Shown: positions 21,483 through 31,087 of the stretch, piece by piece | How the letters are laid out: each line of letters starts with the position of its first letter | How positions within the stretch are numbered: position 1 is the first letter of the stretch | Assembly (NCBI GenBank): GCA_963576725.1 | Contig: OY755246.1 | Coordinates: 74,517,467 to 74,581,466, forward strand | Length of the DNA: 64,000 nt | Reading direction: 5' to 3' | Origin: Azorinus chamasolen | Lineage: Eukaryota; Mollusca; Bivalvia; Cardiida; Solecurtidae | Translations under genes and position numbers: made by a program | Notes under the pieces: generated by a model | The model's database searches: none | Seen by the model: the letters and a program-made list of their open reading frames with translations, nothing else | Told to the model about the DNA's origin: nothing

Positions 21483-21925
21483 AACAAGAGAGTCGTCACG
21501 GGTGTCAAATGCCCCCAAAGTGTTTGACACCGAAATGCATTTTGGCGGAAAAACAATACAATGTAATGCAGGTGTAACATGAAATTTTTATGCTGTTAAA
21601 AATGACACAGGAGTCAGTTCTTAACATTAGAAACAGAACTTTTGACGATTATGATAGCTAAGAAAAGAGCCAAGGGTCAAAACTTAGTTAAAAAGGACCC
21701 TAGGTCATTCTCAACGTTAAAAAGGACCCTGGGTTGATTGTCAACGTTAAAAACAGATCCTGGGTAAATTCTTAACGTTTTTAAAAAAAAGACACGGGGT
21801 CAAATTTCAATATTAAAAAAAGACATGCTGTGTTGATTGTTACTGTTAAGTTGATTCTTAACGTTTAAGAAAGACCCTATGTCGATCCTTAACGTTAAAA
21901 ACATACCATCAGTCAATTCTAAACG
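21483..21925. repeat. Short GACCCTGGGT/AACGTTAAA tandem repeat with hairpin lead
   Basis: AACAAGAGAGTCGTCACGGG and GGTGTCAAA...TTTGACACC (hairpin at 21500-21528) look like a reversed 3' terminus of another family. About seven ~40 bp units with GTTAAAAAGGACCCTGGGT and TTCTTAACGTT follow at 21680-21925. Confidence 0.5.
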
Positions 21926-22039
21926 CATGGCCAAAGTTTCATGTAACACTGGCTCTTAGACAGCTGCAACAGAAGTTACCTAATATGGATCTACATTCTT
22001 TGCATAAGCATGTATAGCATCCGATTTAGGTAGTGTTGC

Positions 22040-22270
22040 AAGCAAGCAATGAAGACCCAGTAGCTCCTACAGGAGCTGTCTGATATGGGTCTATATTGTT
22101 ATAATGCTGTAATTCATCTGAAAGTTCTGACACTGCAAGTATTTGAACAGCATGGCCTGCCCATGTACGAATAGTATTTAGAGCTCTTTATAATGTCTGA
22201 TTCGTGCTAATGTAGTAACAAACAGTGTAGACCCTGTAGTTTGATTTGGGTCTACACTGTTTGCCAAAAC
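22040..22270. mobile_element. Two degenerate MITE palindrome cores
   Basis: 22048-22100 (GAAGACCCAGTAGCTCCTAC..GGAGCTGTCTGATATGGGTC) and 22223-22265 (GTGTAGACCCTGTAG..GGGTCTACACTGTTTGC). No TTAA ends preserved. Confidence 0.55.
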
Positions 22271-22279
22271 ATACCTGTC

Positions 22280-22688
22280 CAATAATTACAAATTTGGAAT
22301 CTGTAACTGATAAGGTATAGGAGATATGCTCCGGACAAGCTTTTAGTAAAATCAAGGGCACATTGACCTGAAAATGGTACGCGACACTCCGCCATCCCAA
22401 GATGAACTCACACACCAAATTTGGAATCCGTAGCTGGTAAGGTATAGGAGATATGCTCCGGACAAGCTTTTTGTAAAATCGAGGTCAAAGGTCAAGGTCA
22501 CAGTGACCTGAAAATGGTACACGACACTCCTCCATCCCAAGATGAACTCACACACCAAATTTGGAACGCGTAGCTGGTAAGGAGATATACTCCAGACAAA
22601 AGGTACACCCACACACACACACGCGCGCGCGCGCGCGCGCACGGTGCGATCACTATATGCCGCCAAAGCCTAGCTTTGGGGGCATAAA
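22280..22688 (-). mobile_element. ATGCCCC-family element, reverse orientation, 3' truncated
   Basis: Read on the minus strand it starts at 22688 with TTTTTATGCCCCCAAAGC and a hairpin to GGCGGCATAT, then GTGATCGCACCGTG, a CG/CA microsatellite and 2.5 units of ~145 bp (ACCAAATTTGGAATCCGTAG on the plus strand). The minus-strand reading frame across 22352-22666 is repeat translation. Confidence 0.65.
22606..22641. repeat. (CA)n(CG)n alternating purine-pyrimidine tract
   Basis: ACACACACACACACGCGCGC continuing as CG for about 22 bases. Such tracts are the classical Z-DNA-prone sequence. It lies directly behind the 5' hairpin of the minus-strand element. Confidence 0.9.
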
Positions 22689-22920
22689 AACTTTGAAAAT
22701 CTACTCCTCTGAAACTTGAAGGTTCTCAGATTTCATATTTGGCACATAGCATCATGTTCAGGTCTTCTACCACAGTTATATAAAGTATGCCCCTTGGGTC
22801 AAAATTGCCCCCCGCCCCAGGGCTGGCTAGTTTTCTGTAGAAAAATATAGGGAAAACTTTGAAAACCTTCTCCTCTGATTGTCTGGTGAGCGGTATCAGG
22901 GCCATTCTGGCCCTCTTGTT
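22689..22920 (+). mobile_element. AGCTCACC-family 3' fragment (type C)
   Basis: One and a half type C units, then GTCTGGTGAGCGGTATC, GGGCCATTCTGGCCC and CTCTTGTT. The downstream flank (AAGGCTGCTGTGTGTGATGG) resembles that of the copy ending at 2497. Confidence 0.7.
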
Positions 22921-23059
22921 TTATGGTAATTTTGCCTTAAAACATGGGTATTTGGATTTGCGATCAAGGCTGCTGTGTGTGATGGGGGGGGGGGGGCATT
23001 TCGTCACCTTTAGGGATAATTCTAATTAAGTACGAAAGGGTAGTATTTGCAAGAGGATT

Positions 23060-23125
23060 TTGAATGACAACTACTGTAGACCTGGTCAGAGAGTTCCTCT
23101 AGGAGCCCTCTAATCTGTATCTACA
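23060..23125. mobile_element. MITE palindrome core
   Basis: TGTAGACCTGGTCAGAGAG...CTCTAGGAGCCCTCTAATCT, GTATCTACACTTTTTGC. Degenerate. A sister core sits at 23858-23913, so the 23.2 kb Helitron-like element is bracketed by two cores. Confidence 0.5.
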
Positions 23126-23211
23126 CTTTTTGCAAATGCATCGGCTCCTGTTTACCGCATTCAAAGGCTTAAAGAATAAAAAATAAATTTAGTGTTTCAG
23201 TTTCGAGATAA

Positions 23212-23844
23212 TTATGCCCCCACAAAGTGGTGGCATATAGGGTTGCTCTTGTCCATACGCACATCTTGAAGGGTTTCCGGTCTCTTTCTCGGAAAGTATT
23301 TGTCCTATCCACACCGAACTATACACACATATTGGTGGCCATTATATCTTGGTCAAGTTCGAAAGCTATGTAATTCGCTTCAGTCGTTCAGGAGTTGCCG
23401 CCTTTTATTTGCAAAAATGACTTTAAAAATACCTTTCCGGACCTTTTCTTGGAAAGTATTTGTCCAATCTTCACCAAACTTTACACACATTTTGTGGCCA
23501 TTTTATTCTGGTCAAGTGCGATAGCCATGTAAATCGCTTCAGTCATTTAGGAGTTGCGGTCCTTTATTTGCAAAAATGACTTTAAAAATATCTTGTCCGG
23601 ACTCTTTCTTTTAAAGTTTTTGTTTAATCCTCACCAAACTTTACACACACATGTTTGTGGCCATTATATCTTGGTCAAGTTCAATGGCCATGTAAATCGC
23701 TTCAGTGATTTAGGAGTAGCAGCCCTTTATTGGCAAAAATGGCATAAATCGATTAAGCTGTTACGTACATGATTATGGCCCTTACTTTCTGTGACAAAAA
23801 AAATCTGAAGTGGGGGCATCAGTGTCCTATGGACACATTTCTAG
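23212..23844 (+). mobile_element. Helitron-like element ending in hairpin + CTAG
   Basis: 5' end ATTATGCCCCCACAAAGTGG with hairpin to TGGTGGCATAT; leader GCTCTTGTCCATACGCAC. Three ~145 bp units (CTTTACACACA, GTGGCCATTATATCTTGGTC, TCGCTTCAGTCATTTAGGAG). 3' end GTGGGGGCATCA, GTGTCCTATGGACAC hairpin, ATTTCTAG. Hairpin plus CTAG fits the canonical Helitron CTRR terminus. Translations of the units are not genes. Confidence 0.7.
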
Positions 23845-23857
23845 TTTTAAATGACAA

Positions 23858-23913
23858 ATTGTAGACCTAGATCAGAGGTCTTCTCTAGGAGCCTTCTAAT
23901 CTGGGTCTACAAA
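23858..23913. mobile_element. MITE palindrome core
   Basis: TTGTAGACCTAGATCAGAGG..TCTCTAGGAGCCTTCTAATC, TGGGTCTACA. Ends not preserved. Confidence 0.5.
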
Positions 23914-25029
23914 AAAGAACCACAACAAAAGGGAATACCAGTGTTCATCTACCAGTCAGCCTCTTATCTTGTGTTGCGATAATTCTAAAAGTATTTCACA
24001 TTTGAGTCATGAAACTATCGGACAATTGATCAGTATGTGAACATGCACGCACGAGGTACCCATGTATCTTGTCCTAGGTCATAGCTACACAGTTACACGT
24101 AAGTGAGACATCTATATCCTATGCATTTTATGTAGATTTTGTCTGCGCTAGGACTAGACACATTGCAACCTCCAACGCAGTTATCTCCCCTAATCGCTAC
24201 GCTGAAGAGATCCCTGCCACCACAACATCCACGTGACTATGGTGTACATCATGTGATCAAACTATGGCAGACGCTCTCTTACCGCAGCCAATCGGTAAAT
24301 TTACTATTACACACTGTCCCGCAAAAAAATATCAAAAGCATTTAGATCTACTTTGTTCGGGAATTTGGTAAACTGATCTAGATCCATTTCCTCGGTACCC
24401 AAAACTGGCCGAAATGCATAAGGCTGCGTGCAAGTGATGCGTAACTAAGCTATTGTTTTCACCGTTGTTAAGACGCCGTCATTATTGTGACGTCACCACG
24501 ATATCGAGAATTAAAAATAATCGTGTACCAAAATTCTTTTTTTAAGAAAGCTGATTATTGTTCTACTTTGCTGGCTTTACCGGTGCTGAAATATGAAACA
24601 AAATCGAAGACAATTGAAATCAACATTCAAAAAAATAAAATATGCAAAAACAAATTTTAGCTAAAATCTAGCTAAAAAAAACTTGTGGTGGCAGTGATGA
24701 CCGCACGAAGTGACAAGGGAGATCACTGTGAGGAGTTTGGACACATTGTTGCAGCCTAATGGCCAATCGGATTACCTTTGCAAAGAGTTTGGGTGCAAAT
24801 GAAACGACGAGTAAACCGACGTCTAGTGGGGGTCGGATCTGTTTGAAGATGTCATTTTGTTTTTTGAAGCAAACGTTGGAGGACATTAAAAATAGAAAAT
24901 GAAACGGGAGACAAATTTTACAGACGATATTGCTTGACAGAGTTAGAGTGGTTGTACTGTATACTGAGGGAGAAAGGAAATGTGCACTACGTAACATGGT
25001 AATTCTTTCGCTGCCGATGACCTTCACTG
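23914..25029. other. Longest low-repeat stretch; no gene recognised
   Basis: No unit repeats, terminal hairpins or MITE cores seen. GTGACGTCAC at 24488-24497 is a perfect 10-bp palindrome containing the CRE core TGACGTCA. A minus-strand frame of 119 codons (24668-25027) and a plus-strand frame at 24139-24345 show no domain I know; the plus frame opens within ACTAGACACATTGCAACC, which has a loose inverted counterpart near 24740. Could be a promoter/exon region of a host gene or decayed repeat; unresolved. Confidence 0.3.
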
Positions 25030-25090
25030 GAAACAGTTTGAATCCAGATGAGACGCCGAATAAATACGTATCTCATTAAGATTCAGATAT
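25030..25090. mobile_element. Second palindrome family (GATCCAAACTG type), copy
   Basis: ACAGTTTGAATCCAGATGAG, then ACGCCGAATAAATACG and TCTCATTAAGATTCAG: two inverted arms around a short centre. Sister copies at 30.14, 37.09, 41.91, 42.28 and 48.55 kb. Confidence 0.6.
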
Positions 25091-25149
25091 TTGGTGTTGT
25101 GGTTTTTATTTTTGTATCAAAAAAGGGAAACTGAAGCGAAAGAGGAAAG

Positions 25150-26477
25150 GAGACTGCATTGTATGTGTAGAAGAATGAAGACAGCAGACTTGTAGTAATA
25201 TGACTGTACGGTAGGTGTATAATAAGACAGACAGCAGACTTATAGTAATATGACTGTATTTTATGTGTATAACGAGACAGACAGCAGACTTATAGTAATA
25301 TGACTGTATTTTATGTGTATAACGAGACAGACAGCAGACTTATAGTAATATGACTGTATTTTATGTGTATATAACGAGACAGACAGCAGACTTATAGTAA
25401 TATGACTGTAGTTTATGTGTATAATAAGACAGACAGCAGACTTATAGTAATATGACTGAACTGTATCTGTATAATGAGGAAGACAGCAGACTTGTAGTAC
25501 TATGACTGTAGCGTACGTGTATAATGAGGATGACAGCAGACATGTAGTAATATGACTGTACTGTATGTGCATAACGAGGAAGACAGCAGAATTGTAGTAA
25601 TATGACTGTACTGTATGTGCATAACGAGGAAGACGGCAGACTTGTAGTAATATGACTGTACTGTATGTGCATAATGAGGAAGACTTTACTGTATGTGTAT
25701 AATGTGACAGACAGCAGACCTGTAGTAATATGACTTTACTGAACGTGTATAATGTGACAGACAGCAGCCTTGTAGTAAAGAGACTGTAGCGTACGTGTAG
25801 AATGAGTGAGGCAGCATACTTGTAGTAATAAGATTGTACTGTATCTGTAGAATGAGATAGAAACAGACTTGTAGTAATATGACTTTACTGTAAGTGTATA
25901 ATGTTGACAGGCAGCAGACTTGTAGTAATAAGATTGTACTGTATGTGTATAATGTGACAGGTAGCAGACTTGTAGTAATAAGATTGTACTGTATGTGTAT
26001 AATGTGACAGGCAGCAGACTTGTAGTAATATGAGTGTACTGTATGTGTATAATGTGACAGGTAGCAGACTTGTAGTAATAAGATTGTACTGTATGTGTAT
26101 AATGTGACAGACAGCAGACTTGTAGTAATAAGATTGTACTATATGTGTATAATGTGACAGGTAGCAGACTTGTAGTAATATGAGTGTACTGCATGTGTAT
26201 AATGTGACAGGTAGCAGACTTGTAGTAATATGAGTGTACTGCATGTGTATAATGTGACAGGTAGCAGACTTGTAGTAATAAGATTGTACTGTATGTGTAT
26301 AATGTGACAGGGAGCAGACTTGTAGTAATAAGATTGTACTGTATGTGTATAATGTGACAGGTAGCAGACTTGTAGTAATATGAGTGTACTGTATGTGTAT
26401 AATGTGACAGGTAGCAGACTTGTAGTAATATGAGTGTACTGTATGTGTATAATGTGACAGGTAGCAGACTTGTAGTG
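25150..26477. repeat. 50-bp satellite, ~26 copies
   Basis: Consensus unit GTATGTGTATAATGTGACAG + GTAGCAGACTTGTAGTAATA + AGATTGTACT. The left third carries GAGACAGACAGC / ACTTATAGT variants; the right part is more homogeneous, as expected from recent amplification. Because no unit contains a minus-strand stop, frames of up to 220 codons with HYTHTVHSYYYKSA-like repeats exist; these are artefacts. Confidence 0.95.
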
Positions 26478-26584
26478 GCTGACTATATGATACATAACAG
26501 ACAAAATAAATAGTAATAGTTGAAATTGTATAATGGCATGCAATCAAGGCACGTTTTGGTCATGACAGAAACTGTCTACAGAAT

Positions 26585-26660
26585 CGGGTCTAATACATAA
26601 GCAAACATTGGTTAGACGGTTCTTAGAGGAACTGTCTGATCTGGATCTAGCTGTTTTGCC
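26585..26660. mobile_element. Degenerate MITE palindrome between two satellites
   Basis: GAATCGGGTCTAATACATAAG, GCAAACATTGGTTAGACGGT, TAGAGGAACTGTCTGATCTG, GATCTAGCTGTTTTGCC. The surrounding 26478-26827 has otherwise no feature. Confidence 0.5.
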
Positions 26661-26827
26661 AATGCAAACGTATGGCTCTTTATGAAGTAAAAAATAAATT
26701 CCTATATCCCTGTATCGTTCCTCTACTGTTTCAATATTATAAGATGATAACTCACTTAATCCTGTGTTTTAGTCGACTAACCTAAAAATATTGCTTTTAA
26801 GTTAGGGGTATATATTTAAGGACTGTT

Positions 26828-28145
26828 TCTGCTGGTGTAAATGCTGATGACTAGGTCGTGAAGCAAATAAATACAGGTATTGAGTAGAGGGTCTGTAAAG
26901 GCAGATATGACTAGGTCGTGAAGCAAATAAACACAGGTATTGAGTAGAGGGTCTGTAAAGGCAGATAGGACTAGATCGTGAAGCATATAAACACAGGTAT
27001 TGAGTAGAGTATCTGTAAAGGCTGATGACTGGGTCGTGAAGCATATAAACACAGGTATTGAGTAGAGGTTCTGTAAAGGCTGATGACTAGGTCGTGAAGC
27101 ATATAAACACAGGTATTGAGTAGAGTATCTGTAAAGGCAGATATGACTAGGTCGTGAAGCAAATAAACACAGGTATTGAGTAAAGGGTCTGTAAAGGCTG
27201 ATGACTATGTCGTGAAGCATATAAACAGGTATTGAGTAGAGTATCTGTAAAGGCTGATGACTAGGTCGTGAAGCATATAAACACAGGTATTAGGTAGAGT
27301 ATCTGTAAAGGCTGATGACTAGGTCGTGAAGCATATAAACACAGGTATTGAGTAGAGTATCTGTAAAGGCTGATGACTAGGTCGTGAAGCAAATAAACAC
27401 AGGTATTGAGTAGTGTATCTGTAAAGGCTGATGACTAGGTCGTGAAGCAAATAAACACAGGTATTGAGTAGAGTATCTGTAAAGGCTGATGACTAGGTCA
27501 TGAAGCAAATAAACACAGGTATTGAGTAGGGTATCTGTAAAGGTTGATGACTAGGTTGTGAAGCAAATAAACACAGGTATTGAGTAGAGTATCTGTAAAG
27601 GTTGATGACTAGGTCGTGAAGCAAATAAACACAGGTATTGAGCAGAGTATCTGTAAAGGCAGATATGACTAGGTCGTGAAGCATATAAACACAGGTATTG
27701 AGTAGAGGGTCTGTAAAGGGTGATGGCTAGGTCGTGAAGCAAATAAACACAGGTATTGAGTAGAGTATCTGTAAGGGCAGATATCACTAGGTCGTGAAGT
27801 ATATAAACACAGGCATTGAGTAGAGGGTCTGTAAAGGCTGATGACTAGGTCGTGAAGCAAATAAACACAGGTATTGAGTAGAGTATCTGTAAAGGTAGAT
27901 ATGACTAGGACGTGAAGTATATAAACACAGGTATTGAGTAGAGGGTCTGTAAAGGCTGGTGGCTAGGTCGTGAAGCAAATAAACACAGGTATTGAGTAGA
28001 GTATCTGTAAGGGCAGATATCACTAGGTCGTGAAGTATATAAACACAGGCATTGAGTAGAGGGTCTGTAAAGGCTGATGACTAGGTCGTGAAGCAAATAA
28101 ACACATGTATTGAGTAGAGGATCTGTAAAGGAAGACATGACTACG
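26828..28145. repeat. 58-60-bp satellite, ~22 copies
   Basis: Unit ACTAGGTCGTGAAGCAAATA + AACACAGGTATTGAGTAGAG + TATCTGTAAAGGCTGATG, with a 2-bp longer variant GGCAGATATG. Variants (AAATA/TATA, GGGTCTG/TATCTG, CTGATG/CAGATATG) are ordered in larger blocks on the right side. Minus-strand frames with LLNTCVYLLHDLV repeats are artefacts. Confidence 0.95.
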
Positions 28146-28229
28146 GGATTATACAGTTTGTTGCTCGAGTCAACTCAAACTCTTGAGAAGTTTTGAAATT
28201 ATTTGACCAATCAGACTCAGATTGAGAGG

Positions 28230-28380
28230 TTTTATAACATTGTCAAGCTACCACCTGTCTTACAGACACATATATAGATCTTACAGACACATATATAGAT
28301 CTTACAGACACATATATAGATCTTACAGACACTTATATAGATCTCTTTTTGATGGCTGCTTAAGAGCGGTTCTACTGTAC
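28230..28380 (-). mobile_element. pogo/Tigger-like MITE with internal 21-bp expansion
   Basis: Minus-strand 5' end TACAGTAGAACCGCTCTTAAG (28360-28379). Behind it the sequence ATCAAAAAGAGATC, GTGTCTGTAAGATC and GACAGGTGGTAGCTTGAC is homologous to 30752-30830. TCTTACAGACACATATATAG is repeated four times (28258-28342), absent from the sister copy. No right TIR found. Confidence 0.65.
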
Positions 28381-28488
28381 TTGTTTTAGTGTTCGAACTA
28401 TCGGGATTTTACTGTATATGGTAAACTTTGATGAGTATCAAATAGTGCAGATGTCAGCCAAAGAACGCATCTCTGCCTCGGTGTCTGT

Positions 28489-28594
28489 CCTACATGCATC
28501 TGTGCTTGCAGTTTGTAAATGCATCGCTATGCAGCTCATGTCATACATGCGTCTGTGCTTGCAGTTTGTAAATGCATCGCTATGCAGCTCATTA
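28489..28594. repeat. 53-bp tandem duplication
   Basis: TACATGC(A/G)TCTGTGCTTGC and GTTTGTAAATGCATCGCTAT, GCAGCTCAT occur twice in direct tandem with one or two differences. The open frame through it is not a known protein. Confidence 0.9.
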
Positions 28595-28704
28595 TACGTT
28601 ATCCTCGGCACAATTTGTCGTCTGTTCTATTTTCTTCATTTTTATTCATAAAATCTAATTACAAAATCAAACAGTCGATGTCCTTGATAACAGATAACAG
28701 TTGA

Positions 28705-29545
28705 TAACAGAGTTACCCGGCGTCCCGTCTGAATCTATCCTGATAAAGAACAGAGTTAACCGGCTTCCCTCCTGAATCTATCCTGGTAAAGAACAGAGTT
28801 AACCGGCGTCCCGTCTGAATCTATCCTGATAAAGAACAGAGTTAACCGGCGTCCCTCCTGAATCTATCCTGGTAAAGAACAGAGCTACCCGGTGTCCCGT
28901 CTGAATCTATCCTGGTAAAGAACAGAGTTACCCGGCGTCCCTCCTGAATCTATCCTGGTAAAGAACAGAGTTACCCGGCGTCCCTCCTGAATCTATCCTG
29001 GTAAAGAACAGAGTTACCCGGCGTCCCGTCTGAATCCATCCTGATAAAGAACAGAGTTACCCGGCGTCCCGTCTGAATCCAGAACAAAGTTACCCGGCGT
29101 CCCTCCTGAATCTATCCTGGTAAAGAACAGAGTTACCCGGCGTCCCGTCTGAATCTATCCTGATAAAGAACGGAGTTACCCGGCGTCCCGTCTGAATCTA
29201 TCCTGATAAAGAACAGAGTTACCCGGCGTCCCGCCTGAATCCATCCTGATAAAGAACAGAGTTACCCGGTGTCCCGCCTGAATCCATCCTGATAAAGAAC
29301 AGAGTTACCCGGTGTCCCGCCTGAATCCATCCTGATAAAGAACAGAGTTACCCGGTGTCCCGCCTGAATCCATCCTGATAAAGAACAGAGTTACCCGGCG
29401 TCCCGCCTGAATCTATCCTGATAAAGAACAGAGTTACCCGGTGTCCCGCCTGAATCCATCCTGATAAAGAACAGAGTTACCCGGCGTCCCGCCTGAATCT
29501 ATCCTGATAAAGAACAGAGTTACCCTGCGTCCCGTCTGAATCCAA
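28705..29545. repeat. 43-bp satellite, ~19 copies
   Basis: Unit AGAGTTACCCGGCGTCCCGT + CTGAATCTATCCTGATAAAG + AAC. Sub-variants (CCGTCTG/CCTCCTG/CCGCCTG; TCTATCCTG(A/G)) cluster; the right part alternates CGCCTGAATCCATC and CGCCTGAATCTATC. One unit is shortened near 29080. It resembles an arm of the second palindrome family (GTTACTCGGCGTCTCATCTG). Confidence 0.95.
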
Positions 29546-30140
29546 TCTGTTGCAAACGTTAATGACAGCGAGAGATTCGCACGGAGAGAGAATGTAGTAT
29601 TCATTTTTGTTAGGGAGTACTTAAAAACTCTTCTAAACAGACAAGACATGTTATGAACTGTCAAAAGACATATATATTGCTTTGCGGTTTTCAACTTTTG
29701 GTACTCGCAATTATGTTCAAGTGTTTCGAGGATTAGAGGACCCAGCAAAAGCACCACCGGAAACTATTATGCAAAGTGCCTTAGTTTGATTGCTTTAATT
29801 GACATGTTTCTAAGATAAGCAGTAGGGGAAAACTACAGCTCTTTAATAGGTTCTCACAGATTACTTTGACACGCACAACCGTTAGTTATGTGCAAGGCTT
29901 TTGCAGTCATTACAAATACCTGTTTCAATAAAAGGAAGTTTCATATACCAGCGACATCGTGGATTTTAGATTTATTTCCCTGTGATTGCTCTAGACGGAT
30001 GTTAATAAATGACGTGAGTAAAACTAATGGCTAATAGCATTGCTTTTCTTCGAAGTCAAAATATCATTATTTTATGCTTTGGTTTTCAGAGAATATTTTA
30101 ACTCTTCTCATTATAAGCACGTCTTGACTGCAATTTGCAA
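29546..30140. other. No recognised feature
   Basis: AT-rich, unique-looking; frames up to 107 codons on the minus strand extend out of the 43-bp satellite. Nothing identifiable. Confidence 0.4.
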
Positions 30141-30199
30141 ACAACTTGAATCCAGACGAGACGCCCAGTAACTCGGCATCTCATGAGAATCCAAACTGC
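30141..30199. mobile_element. Second palindrome family, copy
   Basis: CAACTTGAATCCAGACGAGA..CAGTAACTCGGCATCTCATG, AGAATCCAAACTG. A half copy (GTCAGATGAGACGCAAACTG) lies at 30995. Confidence 0.6.
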
Positions 30200-30751
30200 T
30201 TCATGCTCGCCCAATAGTTTCTCAAAAGATTGAGTGAAACATTTCAGAAAATCAAAGACGGTGCAGATATTTTTTTTTCAACATGAGAAGAGTTAAACAT
30301 GACTTTTTACAGATAAGCATTGGGCCCGTGTGATATGTTCAAAACATGATATGTTTTAAAGAATACGTAATTTGGTTCCTGAAATAATGAAATTGTGATA
30401 AATATATCAACATTTTAATAAATACAATACCATCACGAGAAATTAAATGACTAACTGTCTGTAGCCAAAAACATAGGTATAGATATTCAAAGTCAAGGAC
30501 ATAGATACCGGTATATTCACACTGTGCCTGGCCATTTTAACGTTTGAAAATAGTTTAGACCCAGACCAGCCGCCATGTAGGAAATGCAACATCTGTCATA
30601 TGTCTGCACGGTTTGTCAATCGGATGGCAAAATAGTGCAAATACTGGAGAGTGTTCCTGACAAAAATGATATCTGTTTAAACTCAGATTTGTATTCTGTT
30701 TCAACTCAGATTTGTTTCAACTCAGATTTGTATTCTGTTTCAATATTTACC

Positions 30752-30957
30752 TACAGTAGAACCTGTCTTAAGCGGATATCAAAAAGAGGTGTATTTATGT
30801 GTCTGTAACACAGGTGGTAGCTTAACGCAGGTAATGCAGAACGCTCCTGTACGAGTTTGTATCATTCCTTTAGCCCTGCATTAAGCAACCAACTGAGTTT
30901 GATTACACCTTTGTTCAATAAATGAATGGTCGCGTATGACAGGTCCAACTGTACTGT
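30752..30957 (+). mobile_element. pogo/Tigger-like MITE
   Basis: Left end TACAGTAGAACCTGTCTTAA, right end GACAGGTCCAACTGTACTG, imperfect inverted termini of ~20 bp. Homologous over ~75 bp to the reversed copy at 28.25 kb but without its 21-bp expansion. Upstream, AACTCAGATTTGTATTCTGT repeats 2.5 times (30678-30745). Confidence 0.6.
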
Positions 30958-31087
30958 CGTTAAGACATTTGAGAAGCTGTTTGTCAAGCAAACGTCAGAT
31001 GAGACGCAAACTGTTTTAAATGCAAGTCAGATCAATTTTAGCATGATAAGGATTAGATAGTGTACGTATATCTGGCCCTGGTCTATA

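Noticed and set aside
21314..21580. 88-codon minus-strand frame as a membrane protein
   Set aside because: Runs across fragments of two dispersed repeats; hydrophobicity reflects T-rich repeat sequence.
24488..24497. GTGACGTCAC as evidence of a promoter
   Set aside because: A single CRE-like palindrome with no transcript or exon support is not enough; mentioned only as a landmark.
25885..26547. 220-codon minus-strand frame
   Set aside because: 50-bp satellite with no stop in any minus frame; three overlapping frames are equally open.
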